Origin: HGM04593 sp045647885
GTDB lineage: Bacteria; Bacteroidota; Bacteroidia; Bacteroidales; Bacteroidaceae
Direction of reading: 5' to 3'
NCBI GenBank assembly: GCA_045647885.1
Contig: JAZRMX010000035.1
Span: forward strand, 1-19,135
DNA: 19,135 nucleotides
In this document: positions 1 through 7,593 of the stretch, one piece after another
How the letters are laid out: each line of letters begins with the position of its first letter
Numbering within the stretch: position 1 is the stretch's first letter
The notes under the pieces: generated by a model
The model's input: only the letters and a program-made list of their open reading frames with translations
The model's database searches: none
Told to the model about the DNA's origin: nothing
Position numbers and translations under genes: made by a program

Positions 1-8
1 TGAAAATA

Positions 9-16
9 TATCTTTG
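9..16 (+). promoter_or_regulatory. Promoter-like -7 element (TATCTTTG)
   Basis: TATCTTTG matches the Bacteroidota -7 consensus TAnnTTTG exactly. The matching -33 TTTG would lie outside the window, so half of the promoter cannot be checked. No gene follows on this strand for 3 kb. It would therefore drive a non-coding RNA, or it is a chance match. Confidence 0.25.
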
Positions 17-18
17 AC

Positions 19-82
19 GTTCTTTGTCGCGCAAAGAACCAAACGCCCGGCACGCGAGTAAAATCAGTCGCTCGGTTCTTTG
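19..82. repeat. Inverted repeat of GTTCTTTG with a third copy
   Basis: GTTCTTTG (19-26) and CAAAGAAC (32-39) form a perfect 8-base-pair hairpin with a 5-base loop. CAAAGAACC (32-40) can instead pair with GGTTCTTTG (74-82), so two alternative foldings compete for the same arm. I have a general memory of TTCTTTG/CAAAGAA intergenic repeats in Bacteroidales genomes, but have not checked it. Confidence 0.45.
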
Positions 83-269
83 TTCACGTCGCAGAAAGGC
101 GAACCCTCAGTCGAACCTCCCTTGCCGTGTTTATCTTTCTCACATTTGCAGGAGATAATTCGTTACACAAAGGGCTGCGTGAGGTGACACAACTTATTAA
201 AGAAGCAATTTGTCCACACTAAATTTCTACTGAACCTAAATATTCCCTCTTTTTGATTGGAAACAAATA

Positions 270-303
270 AAATATGCAGTTCAAAGCCTTGAACTGCATA
301 TTT
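270..303 (-). terminator. Rho-independent terminator of mutS
   Basis: A perfect 15-base-pair stem (270-284 with 289-303) closes on the 4-base loop AGCC. On the minus strand it is followed by a T-rich run (complement of 256-269). It lies 22 bases beyond the mutS stop codon. Confidence 0.8.
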
Positions 304-325
304 CAGTAATCTCCAGAGCCGGGAT

Positions 326-2947
326 TTATTTTACAATCTTCTGTATCTCATTAAGTTTGTTCAACGCTTCGAGCGGAGTGAGGTTATTCACGTCTATGCC
401 CAGAATTTCGTCACGCACTTGTGAGAGGACAGGGTCGTCGAGCTGGAAGAAATTAAGCTGAACACCTTCGCGACTGTCGGCTATTTCAGTTGTGGGAGCA
501 CTTTTAATATCTCCACGGTTATCATTAGCTTCAAGTTTGCTCAATATCTGTTCAGAACGTTTTACAACACTTTTAGGCATACCTGCAAGCTTAGCCACGT
601 GTATACCGAAAGAGTGTTCACTGCCTCCCGGCTGCAACTTGCGCAAGAAAATTACACGACCATCAATCTCACGCACCGACACATTAAAGTTTTTAATACG
701 CGGGAAACTCTTCTCCATTTCGTTAAGTTCGTGATAATGAGTAGCAAACAGTGTGCGCGCACGGCCTTTGGCATTCTCGTGTATATGCTCCACAATGGCC
801 CATGCTATCGACATACCATCGTAAGTTGATGTACCACGACCAAGCTCGTCGAAAAGCACAAGACTGCGTGCCGAAAGGTTGTTCAATATGCTTGCCGCCT
901 CGGTCATTTCAACCATAAAGGTTGATTCTCCGGCCGAAATATTGTCGCTTGCTCCCACACGGGTGAAAATCTTATCGACAAGACCAATGTGAGCGCTATC
1001 GGCAGGCACAAAACAGCCTATCTGTGCAAGCAGTGTTATCAGCGCAGTCTGACGAAGAAGAGCTGATTTACCAGCCATATTGGGACCAGTAATAATTATT
1101 ATCTGCTGTTTGTCGCTGTCGAGGTAAAGATCGTTGGGTATATAATTTTCACCCACCGCCATTTGACGCTCAATTACCGGGTGACGGCCCTGCTTAATAT
1201 CCAATATATTCTCCTCGCTTATAACGGGACGAATATACTTGTATGCACGCGATACGTTGGCAAAAGAGAGTAGGGTATCGAGGCGTGCCAAAAGAGTGGC
1301 ATTCAATTGAATAGATGGTATATAAGATGCCAATTCGGTTACAATTTCACCAAATATACGGCTCTCCAACGAAATAATTTTCTCTTCGGCACCAAGAATC
1401 TTTTCTTCGTACTCTTTAAGTTCCTGTGTAATATATCGCTCGGCATTTACAAGTGTCTGCTTGCGTATCCACTCCTCGGGAACATTATCCTTATAGGTGT
1501 TACGCACCTCAATATAGTAACCGAATACGTTGTTGAACGAGATTTTAAGACTGGGGATACCTGTGCGCTCACTCTCGCGCTGTTGCAATTGCATAAGATA
1601 GTCCTTGCCGTGGTAAGCTATGGCGCGAAGCTCGTCGAGCTGCTCATTTATACCGTCGGCAACAACACCGCCTTTGTTAAGCAAAAGGGGTGGTTCGGGA
1701 ACAATCTCACGGGCTATGCGGTCGCGTATATCGGCACAACAGTCAAGACGGGCACCTATATTCTTTATTACCTCGTTCGACGACTGCTCACACGCCTGTT
1801 TAATGGGCTCTATCGCTTGCAGAGCTATTTTCAACTGCACAAGTTCACGCGGAGAAATACGCGCAGCAGCAACTTTTGATATTATACGCTCAAGGTCGCC
1901 TATCTTGTGGAGCTGTTCCTCGACTATATCACGGAATGCAGGCTCACGGAAATAGTATTCAACAATATCCAAACGCTCATCGATGGGCTTTTTATCCTTT
2001 AAAGGGAAAACCATCCAGCGTTTTAAAAGACGAGCACCCATAGGGGTAACCGTTTTATCTATCACCGACAAAAGAGATGAACCCCCGTCGTGCATACTGC
2101 CCAAAAGTTCAAGACTGCGTATGGTGAATTTGTCGAGACGGACATAACGTTCCTCCTCGATGCGCGATATATTGCGTATGTGTGATATTTGTGTGTGGAG
2201 AGTTACACCAAGATAGTGGAGTATGGCACCAGCCGCCACAATACCGCTACGCAAGTGACTTATACCAAAGCCTTTAAGGTTTTTAGTTTCAAAATGCTTA
2301 GTAAGTTTTTCATTAGCAAATTCGTCGGTAAAAACCCAATCGTCAAGCTCAAAAGTAAGCAATTTACTACCGAAACACTCCTCGAAACGTTTCTTGTTTC
2401 CACGCTCAAAAAGTACCTCTTTAGGCCTGAAATTGACCAGCAATTTATCGATATAGTCAAAAGTACCCTCGGCTATAAGAAACTCACCGGTTGAGATATC
2501 CAGAAAAGAGACACCACACATAGGCTTACCAAAGTGTACTGCCGCAAGGAAATTATTCTCTTTATAGTTGAGAATATTGTCGTTTATGGAAACACCAGGG
2601 GTAACCAACTCTGTAATTCCGCGTTTGACAAGTTTTTTTGTCATCTTCGGATCCTCGAGCTGGTCGCATATAGCTACGCGCTTTCCTGCACGCACAAGCT
2701 TGGGAAGATATGTGTCGAGAGCGTGGAAAGGAAAACCTGCCATCTCAGTAGCCTGCGCCGCAGGATTCTTTCCGTTGGAACGCTTGGTAAGTGTTATTCC
2801 AAGTATCTCCGATGCTACAACAGCATCGGAACAATATGTTTCATAAAAATCGCCGCAACGGAAAAGAAGCACAGCATCGGGGTGCTTTGCCTTAAGCTCC
2901 AGAAACTGACGCATCATCGGGGTTACAGCACTCTCTTTTTCGCTCAT
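326..2947 (-). CDS. mutS: DNA mismatch repair protein MutS
   Basis: MutS is the mismatch-recognition ATPase that starts methyl-independent or MutL-dependent mismatch repair on newly replicated DNA. The 873-residue product matches the usual MutS1 length. The mismatch-wedging motif F-Y-E is at residues 34-36 within GDFYETY. The core and clamp domains follow, then the C-terminal ABC ATPase with Walker A GPNMAGKS (621-628), a DELGRGTSTYDG Walker B/signature stretch (about 700-711) and the FATHYHEL switch (about 734-741). I start at the ATG at 2945-2947, giving MSEKESAVTP; the open frame extends 22 codons further upstream, but those residues do not resemble MutS. The gene is divergent from leuS and ends at its own terminator. 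I see no clear promoter in the 205-base gap: CGAAGATA (2970-2977, minus TATCTTCG) is the nearest match but lacks a partner element. Confidence 0.97.
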   Translation of the reverse strand: MSEKESAVTPMMRQFLELKAKHPDAVLLFRCGDFYETYCSDAVVASEILGITLTKRSNGKNPAAQATEMAGFPFHALDTYLPKLVRAGKRVAICDQLEDPKMTKKLVKRGITELVTPGVSINDNILNYKENNFLAAVHFGKPMCGVSFLDISTGEFLIAEGTFDYIDKLLVNFRPKEVLFERGNKKRFEECFGSKLLTFELDDWVFTDEFANEKLTKHFETKNLKGFGISHLRSGIVAAGAILHYLGVTLHTQISHIRNISRIEEERYVRLDKFTIRSLELLGSMHDGGSSLLSVIDKTVTPMGARLLKRWMVFPLKDKKPIDERLDIVEYYFREPAFRDIVEEQLHKIGDLERIISKVAAARISPRELVQLKIALQAIEPIKQACEQSSNEVIKNIGARLDCCADIRDRIAREIVPEPPLLLNKGGVVADGINEQLDELRAIAYHGKDYLMQLQQRESERTGIPSLKISFNNVFGYYIEVRNTYKDNVPEEWIRKQTLVNAERYITQELKEYEEKILGAEEKIISLESRIFGEIVTELASYIPSIQLNATLLARLDTLLSFANVSRAYKYIRPVISEENILDIKQGRHPVIERQMAVGENYIPNDLYLDSDKQQIIIITGPNMAGKSALLRQTALITLLAQIGCFVPADSAHIGLVDKIFTRVGASDNISAGESTFMVEMTEAASILNNLSARSLVLFDELGRGTSTYDGMSIAWAIVEHIHENAKGRARTLFATHYHELNEMEKSFPRIKNFNVSVREIDGRVIFLRKLQPGGSEHSFGIHVAKLAGMPKSVVKRSEQILSKLEANDNRGDIKSAPTTEIADSREGVQLNFFQLDDPVLSQVRDEILGIDVNNLTPLEALNKLNEIQKIVK

Positions 2948-3071
2948 ATAAAGTTCTTTAATTATCACGCGAAGATAACTTTTTTTAGCGACAATTCGGG
3001 CAAGAAAAAACAAAAAAGGAATTTAAACAACAATTTCGTGGTATAAATACCGAATTACTGCTTTTTTTATA

Positions 3072-3106
3072 TATTTTTGTAGGTTATTACATCTACTTTG
3101 TAGATG
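3072..3106 (+). promoter_or_regulatory. Likely leuS promoter and leader hairpin
   Basis: TATTTTTG at 3072-3079 fits the TAnnTTTG -7 element, about 74 bases before the leuS start, but no clear -33 TTTG lies 19-21 bases upstream. Just inside the expected transcript, CATCTAC (3090-3096) and GTAGATG (3100-3106) form a 7-base-pair hairpin with loop TTT, which could be an operator or a leader stem. Confidence 0.4.
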
Positions 3107-3152
3107 ATAATACTCTATTGAAAGTGAAACAAAAAAAATAAATAATACAAAA

Positions 3153-5984
3153 ATGGGATACAATTTTAACGAGATTGAACAGAAGTGGCAGCAGAGATGG
3201 AGAGAAAACAAGACTTATCGCACAGTAGAAAACGAGGATAAGAAGAAATTCTACGTCCTCAATATGTTCCCTTACCCCTCGGGAGCAGGTCTTCACGTTG
3301 GTCACCCTCTGGGATACATTGCCTCTGATATTTTTGCACGTTTCAAACGCCTTCAGGGCTTCAACGTGCTCAATCCTATGGGTTATGACGCATACGGACT
3401 CCCCGCTGAACAATATGCCATACAGACAGGACAGCACCCTGCAATAACAACCGACCAGAATATTAACCGTTACCGCGAACAGCTCGACAAGATTGGTTTC
3501 TGCTTCGACTGGGACCGCGAGATAAGAACCTGCGACTCCGAGTATTATCAGTGGACACAGTGGGCATTCATAAAAATGTTCAACCACTATTATGACAACG
3601 CAGAAAAGTGCAGTAAACCCATTGCAGAGCTTATAGAAAAGTTAAGCAAAGAGGGTAGTGCGAACATAGATGCAGCCTGCACACGTGAGGTAAATATTTC
3701 GGCGGCCGAGTGGAACGCTATGAACGAAAAGGAGCAGCAAGAACTGCTTATGAACTGGCGCATAGCCTTCCTCAACGAAACAATGGTGAACTGGTGTCCC
3801 CAACTTGGAACCGTACTTGCCAACGATGAAGTTGTAGACGGAGTATCGGAGCGTGGAGGTTACCCCGTGGTACAGAAAAAGATGAAACAGTGGTGCTTGC
3901 GAGTATCGGCATACGCACAACGTTTGCTCGACGGACTTGACAATATCGACTGGACTGATTCTCTAAAAGAGACACAGCGCAACTGGATAGGCCGCAGCGA
4001 AGGTACCGAAATGCAGTTCCACATAAAGAACAGCGATATAGAATTCACTATATTCACCACACGTGCCGACACAGTATTCGGTGTAACATTCATGGTACTT
4101 GCTCCCGAAAGCGAACTTGTAGCACAAATAACCACAGCAGACCAAAAAGAGGCTGTTGAAGCATACCTCGACCGTACAAAGAAACGTACCGAGCGCGAGC
4201 GTATGATAGACCGCAACGTGAGCGGTGTATTTACCGGAGCATACGCCATCAACCCTCTCACCGGCGAAGATATTCCTGTGTGGGTGAGCGATTATGTGCT
4301 TGCCGGTTATGGTACAGGAGCCATTATGGCTGTTCCTGCACACGACAGCCGTGACTACGCATTCGCAAAACATTTCGGCATTGAGATACGCCCCCTTATC
4401 GAAGGTTGCGATGTTAGCGAAGAGAGCTTCGACGCTAAAGAGGGTATAATGACCAACTCACCCACAGCAGCATTTGCCGACTGCAAGCTCAACCTCAACG
4501 GACTTACTGTGAAAGAGGCTATTGCAGCCACCAAAAAATATGTAACAGAGAACAAGCTGGGCCGTGTTAAGGTAAACTACCGTCTGCGCGACGCAATCTT
4601 CAGCCGCCAGCGTTACTGGGGCGAGCCCTTCCCCATCTATTACAAGAACGGCATACCCACACCCGTACCCGAAGAGTGCCTTCCCTTGGAGCTTCCCGAG
4701 GTTGAAAAATTCCTCCCTACAGAGAGTGGAGAACCCCCATTGGGACACGCTAAAATGTGGGCTTGGGATACCGTGAACAACACAATTACAAGCAAGGACA
4801 ATATAGACGACACAACAATATTCCCCCTCGAGCTCAACACAATGCCCGGCTTTGCAGGTTCAAGCGCATACTATCTGCGTTATATGGACCCCCGCAACAA
4901 CAAGGCACTTGTGTCGAAAGAGGCCGACAACTACTGGCAGAATGTTGACCTCTACGTGGGAGGTACAGAGCACGCAACAGGCCACCTCATCTATTCACGT
5001 TTCTGGAATATGTTCCTGTTCGACCTTGGTGTGAGCGTTAAGGAAGAGCCCTTCCAGAAACTCGTTAACCAGGGTATGATTCAGGGCCGCAGTAACTTTG
5101 TTTACCGTATAAAGGACACAAACACCTTTGTATCGCTAAACCTCTCTAAAGAGTACGATGTAACTCCCTTGCACGTTGATGTAAACATTGTGTCTAATGA
5201 TATTCTCGACATAGATGCCTTCCGCGCTTGGCGTCCCGAATATGCCGATGCAGAGTTCATACTCGAGGACGGCAAATACATCTGCGGCTGGGCTGTTGAG
5301 AAGATGAGTAAATCAATGTTCAACGTGGTGAACCCCGATACCATTGTAGAGAAATATGGTGCCGACACACTCCGTCTTTACGAGATGTTCCTGGGCCCCG
5401 TTGAGCAGTCTAAACCCTGGGATACAAACGGAATTGACGGATGCCACCGTTTCCTCAAGAAGTTCTGGGGACTCTTCTTCGACAAGAACGACAACTGCAT
5501 TGTGAGCGACGAGCCTGCAACAAAAGAGGAACTTAAAGCACTCCACAAGCTCATAAAGAAAACCACCGAGGATATCCCCGCTTTCTCATACAACACCACT
5601 GTGAGTGCATTTATGATATGTACAAATGAATTGAGCTCATTAAAATGCAACAAGAAAGAGATTCTTGAAAAAGTAGTGGTACTGCTTGCTCCCTTTGCAC
5701 CCCACATAAGCGAGGAGTTGTGGGAAAAACTTGGAAACACAACCACAGTGTGCGATGCAGAGTGGCCTGCATTCAACGAGGAATATTTGAAGGAAGATAC
5801 CATCAAGTATACCATTTCGTTCAACGGAAAGGCACGTTTCAATATGGAATTTGCAGCCGATGCTTCAAATGCCGATATTGAAACAGCTGTACTTGCCGAC
5901 GAGAACAGTAAAAAGTATATCGATGGAAAACCCATCAAAAAGGTAATCATAGTGCCCAAGAAGATTGTTAACGTAGTTATATAA
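3153..5984 (+). CDS. leuS: Leucyl-tRNA synthetase
   Basis: This class Ia synthetase charges tRNA-Leu with leucine in the cytoplasm. At 943 residues it is of normal size for Bacteroidota LeuRS. The HIGH signature appears as HVGH at residues 48-51, following FPYPSGAGL. The CP1 editing domain carries TTRADTVFG from residue 302, where D306 sits in the threonine-rich editing pocket. KMSKS is at 717-721 (EKMSKSMFNV). A roughly 60-residue segment between the HATG/RFW stretch and KMSKS corresponds to the LeuRS-specific insertion. The anticodon-binding helical domain and a small C-terminal domain follow. It is the first gene of a plus-strand cluster; the next gene starts 56 bases later without an obvious promoter, so the two are probably co-transcribed. 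Confidence 0.97.
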   Translation: MGYNFNEIEQKWQQRWRENKTYRTVENEDKKKFYVLNMFPYPSGAGLHVGHPLGYIASDIFARFKRLQGFNVLNPMGYDAYGLPAEQYAIQTGQHPAITTDQNINRYREQLDKIGFCFDWDREIRTCDSEYYQWTQWAFIKMFNHYYDNAEKCSKPIAELIEKLSKEGSANIDAACTREVNISAAEWNAMNEKEQQELLMNWRIAFLNETMVNWCPQLGTVLANDEVVDGVSERGGYPVVQKKMKQWCLRVSAYAQRLLDGLDNIDWTDSLKETQRNWIGRSEGTEMQFHIKNSDIEFTIFTTRADTVFGVTFMVLAPESELVAQITTADQKEAVEAYLDRTKKRTERERMIDRNVSGVFTGAYAINPLTGEDIPVWVSDYVLAGYGTGAIMAVPAHDSRDYAFAKHFGIEIRPLIEGCDVSEESFDAKEGIMTNSPTAAFADCKLNLNGLTVKEAIAATKKYVTENKLGRVKVNYRLRDAIFSRQRYWGEPFPIYYKNGIPTPVPEECLPLELPEVEKFLPTESGEPPLGHAKMWAWDTVNNTITSKDNIDDTTIFPLELNTMPGFAGSSAYYLRYMDPRNNKALVSKEADNYWQNVDLYVGGTEHATGHLIYSRFWNMFLFDLGVSVKEEPFQKLVNQGMIQGRSNFVYRIKDTNTFVSLNLSKEYDVTPLHVDVNIVSNDILDIDAFRAWRPEYADAEFILEDGKYICGWAVEKMSKSMFNVVNPDTIVEKYGADTLRLYEMFLGPVEQSKPWDTNGIDGCHRFLKKFWGLFFDKNDNCIVSDEPATKEELKALHKLIKKTTEDIPAFSYNTTVSAFMICTNELSSLKCNKKEILEKVVVLLAPFAPHISEELWEKLGNTTTVCDAEWPAFNEEYLKEDTIKYTISFNGKARFNMEFAADASNADIETAVLADENSKKYIDGKPIKKVIIVPKKIVNVVI

Positions 5985-6040
5985 AAAAGATAACCGTGAA
6001 CAATTGAATAAACTTAAAGGATACTCATTAAAATATTATT

Positions 6041-7021
6041 ATGGCTAAATTTTCTCTTCCCAGGCCAAGCATAATGTCCGAAGTGAAGAATTATGTAATG
6101 ATTACACTCGGACTTGCATTATACGCATTAGTATGGAACTTCTTTATGAGCCCATACGAGTTTCTTATAGGCGGTGTAACCGGTATAGGTGCAATTGTAC
6201 AATACTCAACAGCAGGAGCAATATCCATGCAATATATATATTTTGCAATCAACCTCATACTTATAATAATTGCCATTAAGATACTTGGGTGGAAATTCTG
6301 TATAAAAACCATCTATGCCATAATAATGATGACATTGATGCTGAGTATAACGGAAGTTTTATTCAAGGATTATAATGCTTTGCAAATACTTGGCAAGGGA
6401 AAGGAACTGGAATCCTGTCTTGTCGGATCCATATTCATAGGAATAGCAATAGCAATATGTTTCCTGAATAACGGAAGTACAGGTGGAGTGGATATAATAG
6501 CAGCTATAGTAAACAAATACAAGGATTTGAGTTTCGGGCGTGCAATGCTGTACATTGATACATTTGTAATCACAAGCAGTTACTTTATAATTCCTTCGGA
6601 AAATATAGCCATAAGCTTGTCGAGAATGTTCTATGGTTACATAACACTTGTTGTTGTAAATATTTCACTCGATTATGTGGTGAACAGTAACCGTCAGATG
6701 GTACAGTTCTTTATATTCTCGAACAAGTACGAAGAGATTGGATATTATATCACACGCCACCTGAAACGAGGCGTAACCCTGCTCGATTCTGTCGGCTTCT
6801 ATTCAAAAAAGGAGGGAAAGGTAATTACCACACTCACCCGTGCCAACCAGTCGAACAAACTGTTCAGTATGGTTAAGCAGATAGACCCCAATGCACTCAT
6901 CTCACAATCAAAGGTTATGGGTGTATACGGTAACGGATTCGACAAGATTAAGGCAAAGAAAATAAAGTTGCAGGAAGTGGGAGAAACTGATATTGTTGAA
7001 GATAAACAGACTACTCTATGA
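6041..7021 (+). CDS. YitT family membrane protein (DUF161 + DUF2179)
   Basis: The 326-residue product has about six hydrophobic segments (roughly 17-37, 65-83, 88-106, 126-143, 168-184, 197-214). Glycine-rich GGVTG (44-48) and STGGVD (146-151) sit at equivalent points of the two halves, as in the duplicated YitT membrane domain. Residues from about 220 to 305 form the soluble DUF2179 domain (GVTLLD, GYYI-type segments). Family members are inner-membrane proteins of unsettled function, possibly transporters. The stop overlaps the rdgB start in ATGA (7018-7021), which indicates translational coupling. No promoter is visible in the 56-base gap after leuS. Confidence 0.88.
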   Translation: MAKFSLPRPSIMSEVKNYVMITLGLALYALVWNFFMSPYEFLIGGVTGIGAIVQYSTAGAISMQYIYFAINLILIIIAIKILGWKFCIKTIYAIIMMTLMLSITEVLFKDYNALQILGKGKELESCLVGSIFIGIAIAICFLNNGSTGGVDIIAAIVNKYKDLSFGRAMLYIDTFVITSSYFIIPSENIAISLSRMFYGYITLVVVNISLDYVVNSNRQMVQFFIFSNKYEEIGYYITRHLKRGVTLLDSVGFYSKKEGKVITTLTRANQSNKLFSMVKQIDPNALISQSKVMGVYGNGFDKIKAKKIKLQEVGETDIVEDKQTTL

Positions 7022-7593
7022 AACTGGTATTCGCTACAAACAACAAGCACAAGCTGCAAGAGGTAAGGGATATACTTGGCGGCAGTATAGAAGTTCTTTC
7101 ACTAAACGATATTGACTGCCACGACGATATACCCGAAACCGGAACCACACTCGAAGAAAATGCCCTTATAAAGGCACGCTGGATAAGTGAAAAGTATGGT
7201 TACAATTGCTTTGCCGACGATACCGGGCTTGAAGTGGAAGCACTCAATGGAGCTCCGGGTGTATATTCGGCACGTTATGCAGGAGAGGAGTGTGACTCAC
7301 AGGCCAATATGAACAAACTGTTGCAGAACCTTACAGGGGAGAATAACCGCAACGCACAATTCCGCACTGTAATAGCGTTAATCATAGACCATAAGGAAAT
7401 GTTATTCGACGGAGTGGTGAAGGGCATCATAAGCGAAAGCAAAATGGGAGAAGCTGGGTTTGGATACGACCCCATCTTTGTACCTGAAGGGTATTCCGTA
7501 AGTTTTGCTCAAATGGGGAGTGAGGTAAAAAATTCCATTAGCCACAGATACAGGGCTACACAAAAATTAAGCAACTATTTGAACTATGATTAA
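7018..7593 (+). CDS. rdgB: dITP/XTP pyrophosphatase (RdgB/HAM1 family)
   Basis: The enzyme hydrolyses non-canonical purine triphosphates (dITP, XTP, ITP) to monophosphate and pyrophosphate, keeping deaminated bases out of DNA and RNA. The 191-residue length is typical. Family motifs are in order: ATNNKHK at 6-12 (nucleotide binding), FADDTG at 65-70 with the catalytic aspartate, GVYSARYAG at 81-89, FGYDP at 148-152, and SHR at 175-177. It overlaps the YitT gene by 4 bases upstream and porZ by 8 bases downstream, so it is tightly embedded in the operon. Confidence 0.95.
   Translation: MKLVFATNNKHKLQEVRDILGGSIEVLSLNDIDCHDDIPETGTTLEENALIKARWISEKYGYNCFADDTGLEVEALNGAPGVYSARYAGEECDSQANMNKLLQNLTGENNRNAQFRTVIALIIDHKEMLFDGVVKGIISESKMGEAGFGYDPIFVPEGYSVSFAQMGSEVKNSISHRYRATQKLSNYLNYD

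Larger units (their letters stand above)
1..325. other. Non-coding stretch left of mutS
   Basis: No reading frame of useful length with a start codon is visible on either strand. The one open frame at the left edge (plus frame 2) stops at base 59. The stretch holds a promoter-like octamer at 9-16, a hairpin and its partial copy (19-82), and the mutS terminator (270-303). It is richer in G+C than the other intergenic regions here between about 40 and 190. It could be the body or tail of a non-coding RNA, a decayed gene, or an intergenic repeat; I cannot decide between them. Confidence 0.6.

Noticed and set aside
211..219. Single DnaA-box-like sequence TTGTCCACA
   Set aside because: One base off the consensus and isolated; a single copy does not indicate an origin.
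1307..1879. Open frame of 190 codons antisense to mutS
   Set aside because: It lies wholly within the well-supported mutS gene and gives a cysteine- and tyrosine-rich product without recognisable features; it is a shadow of the coding strand.
2948..3013. 22-codon N-terminal extension of MutS
   Set aside because: Not similar to the MutS N-terminus; the internal ATG places the F-Y-E motif at the expected position.
5378..5959. Open frame of 193 codons antisense to leuS
   Set aside because: It is fully inside leuS, serine-rich without domain features, and has no promoter; it is a shadow frame.
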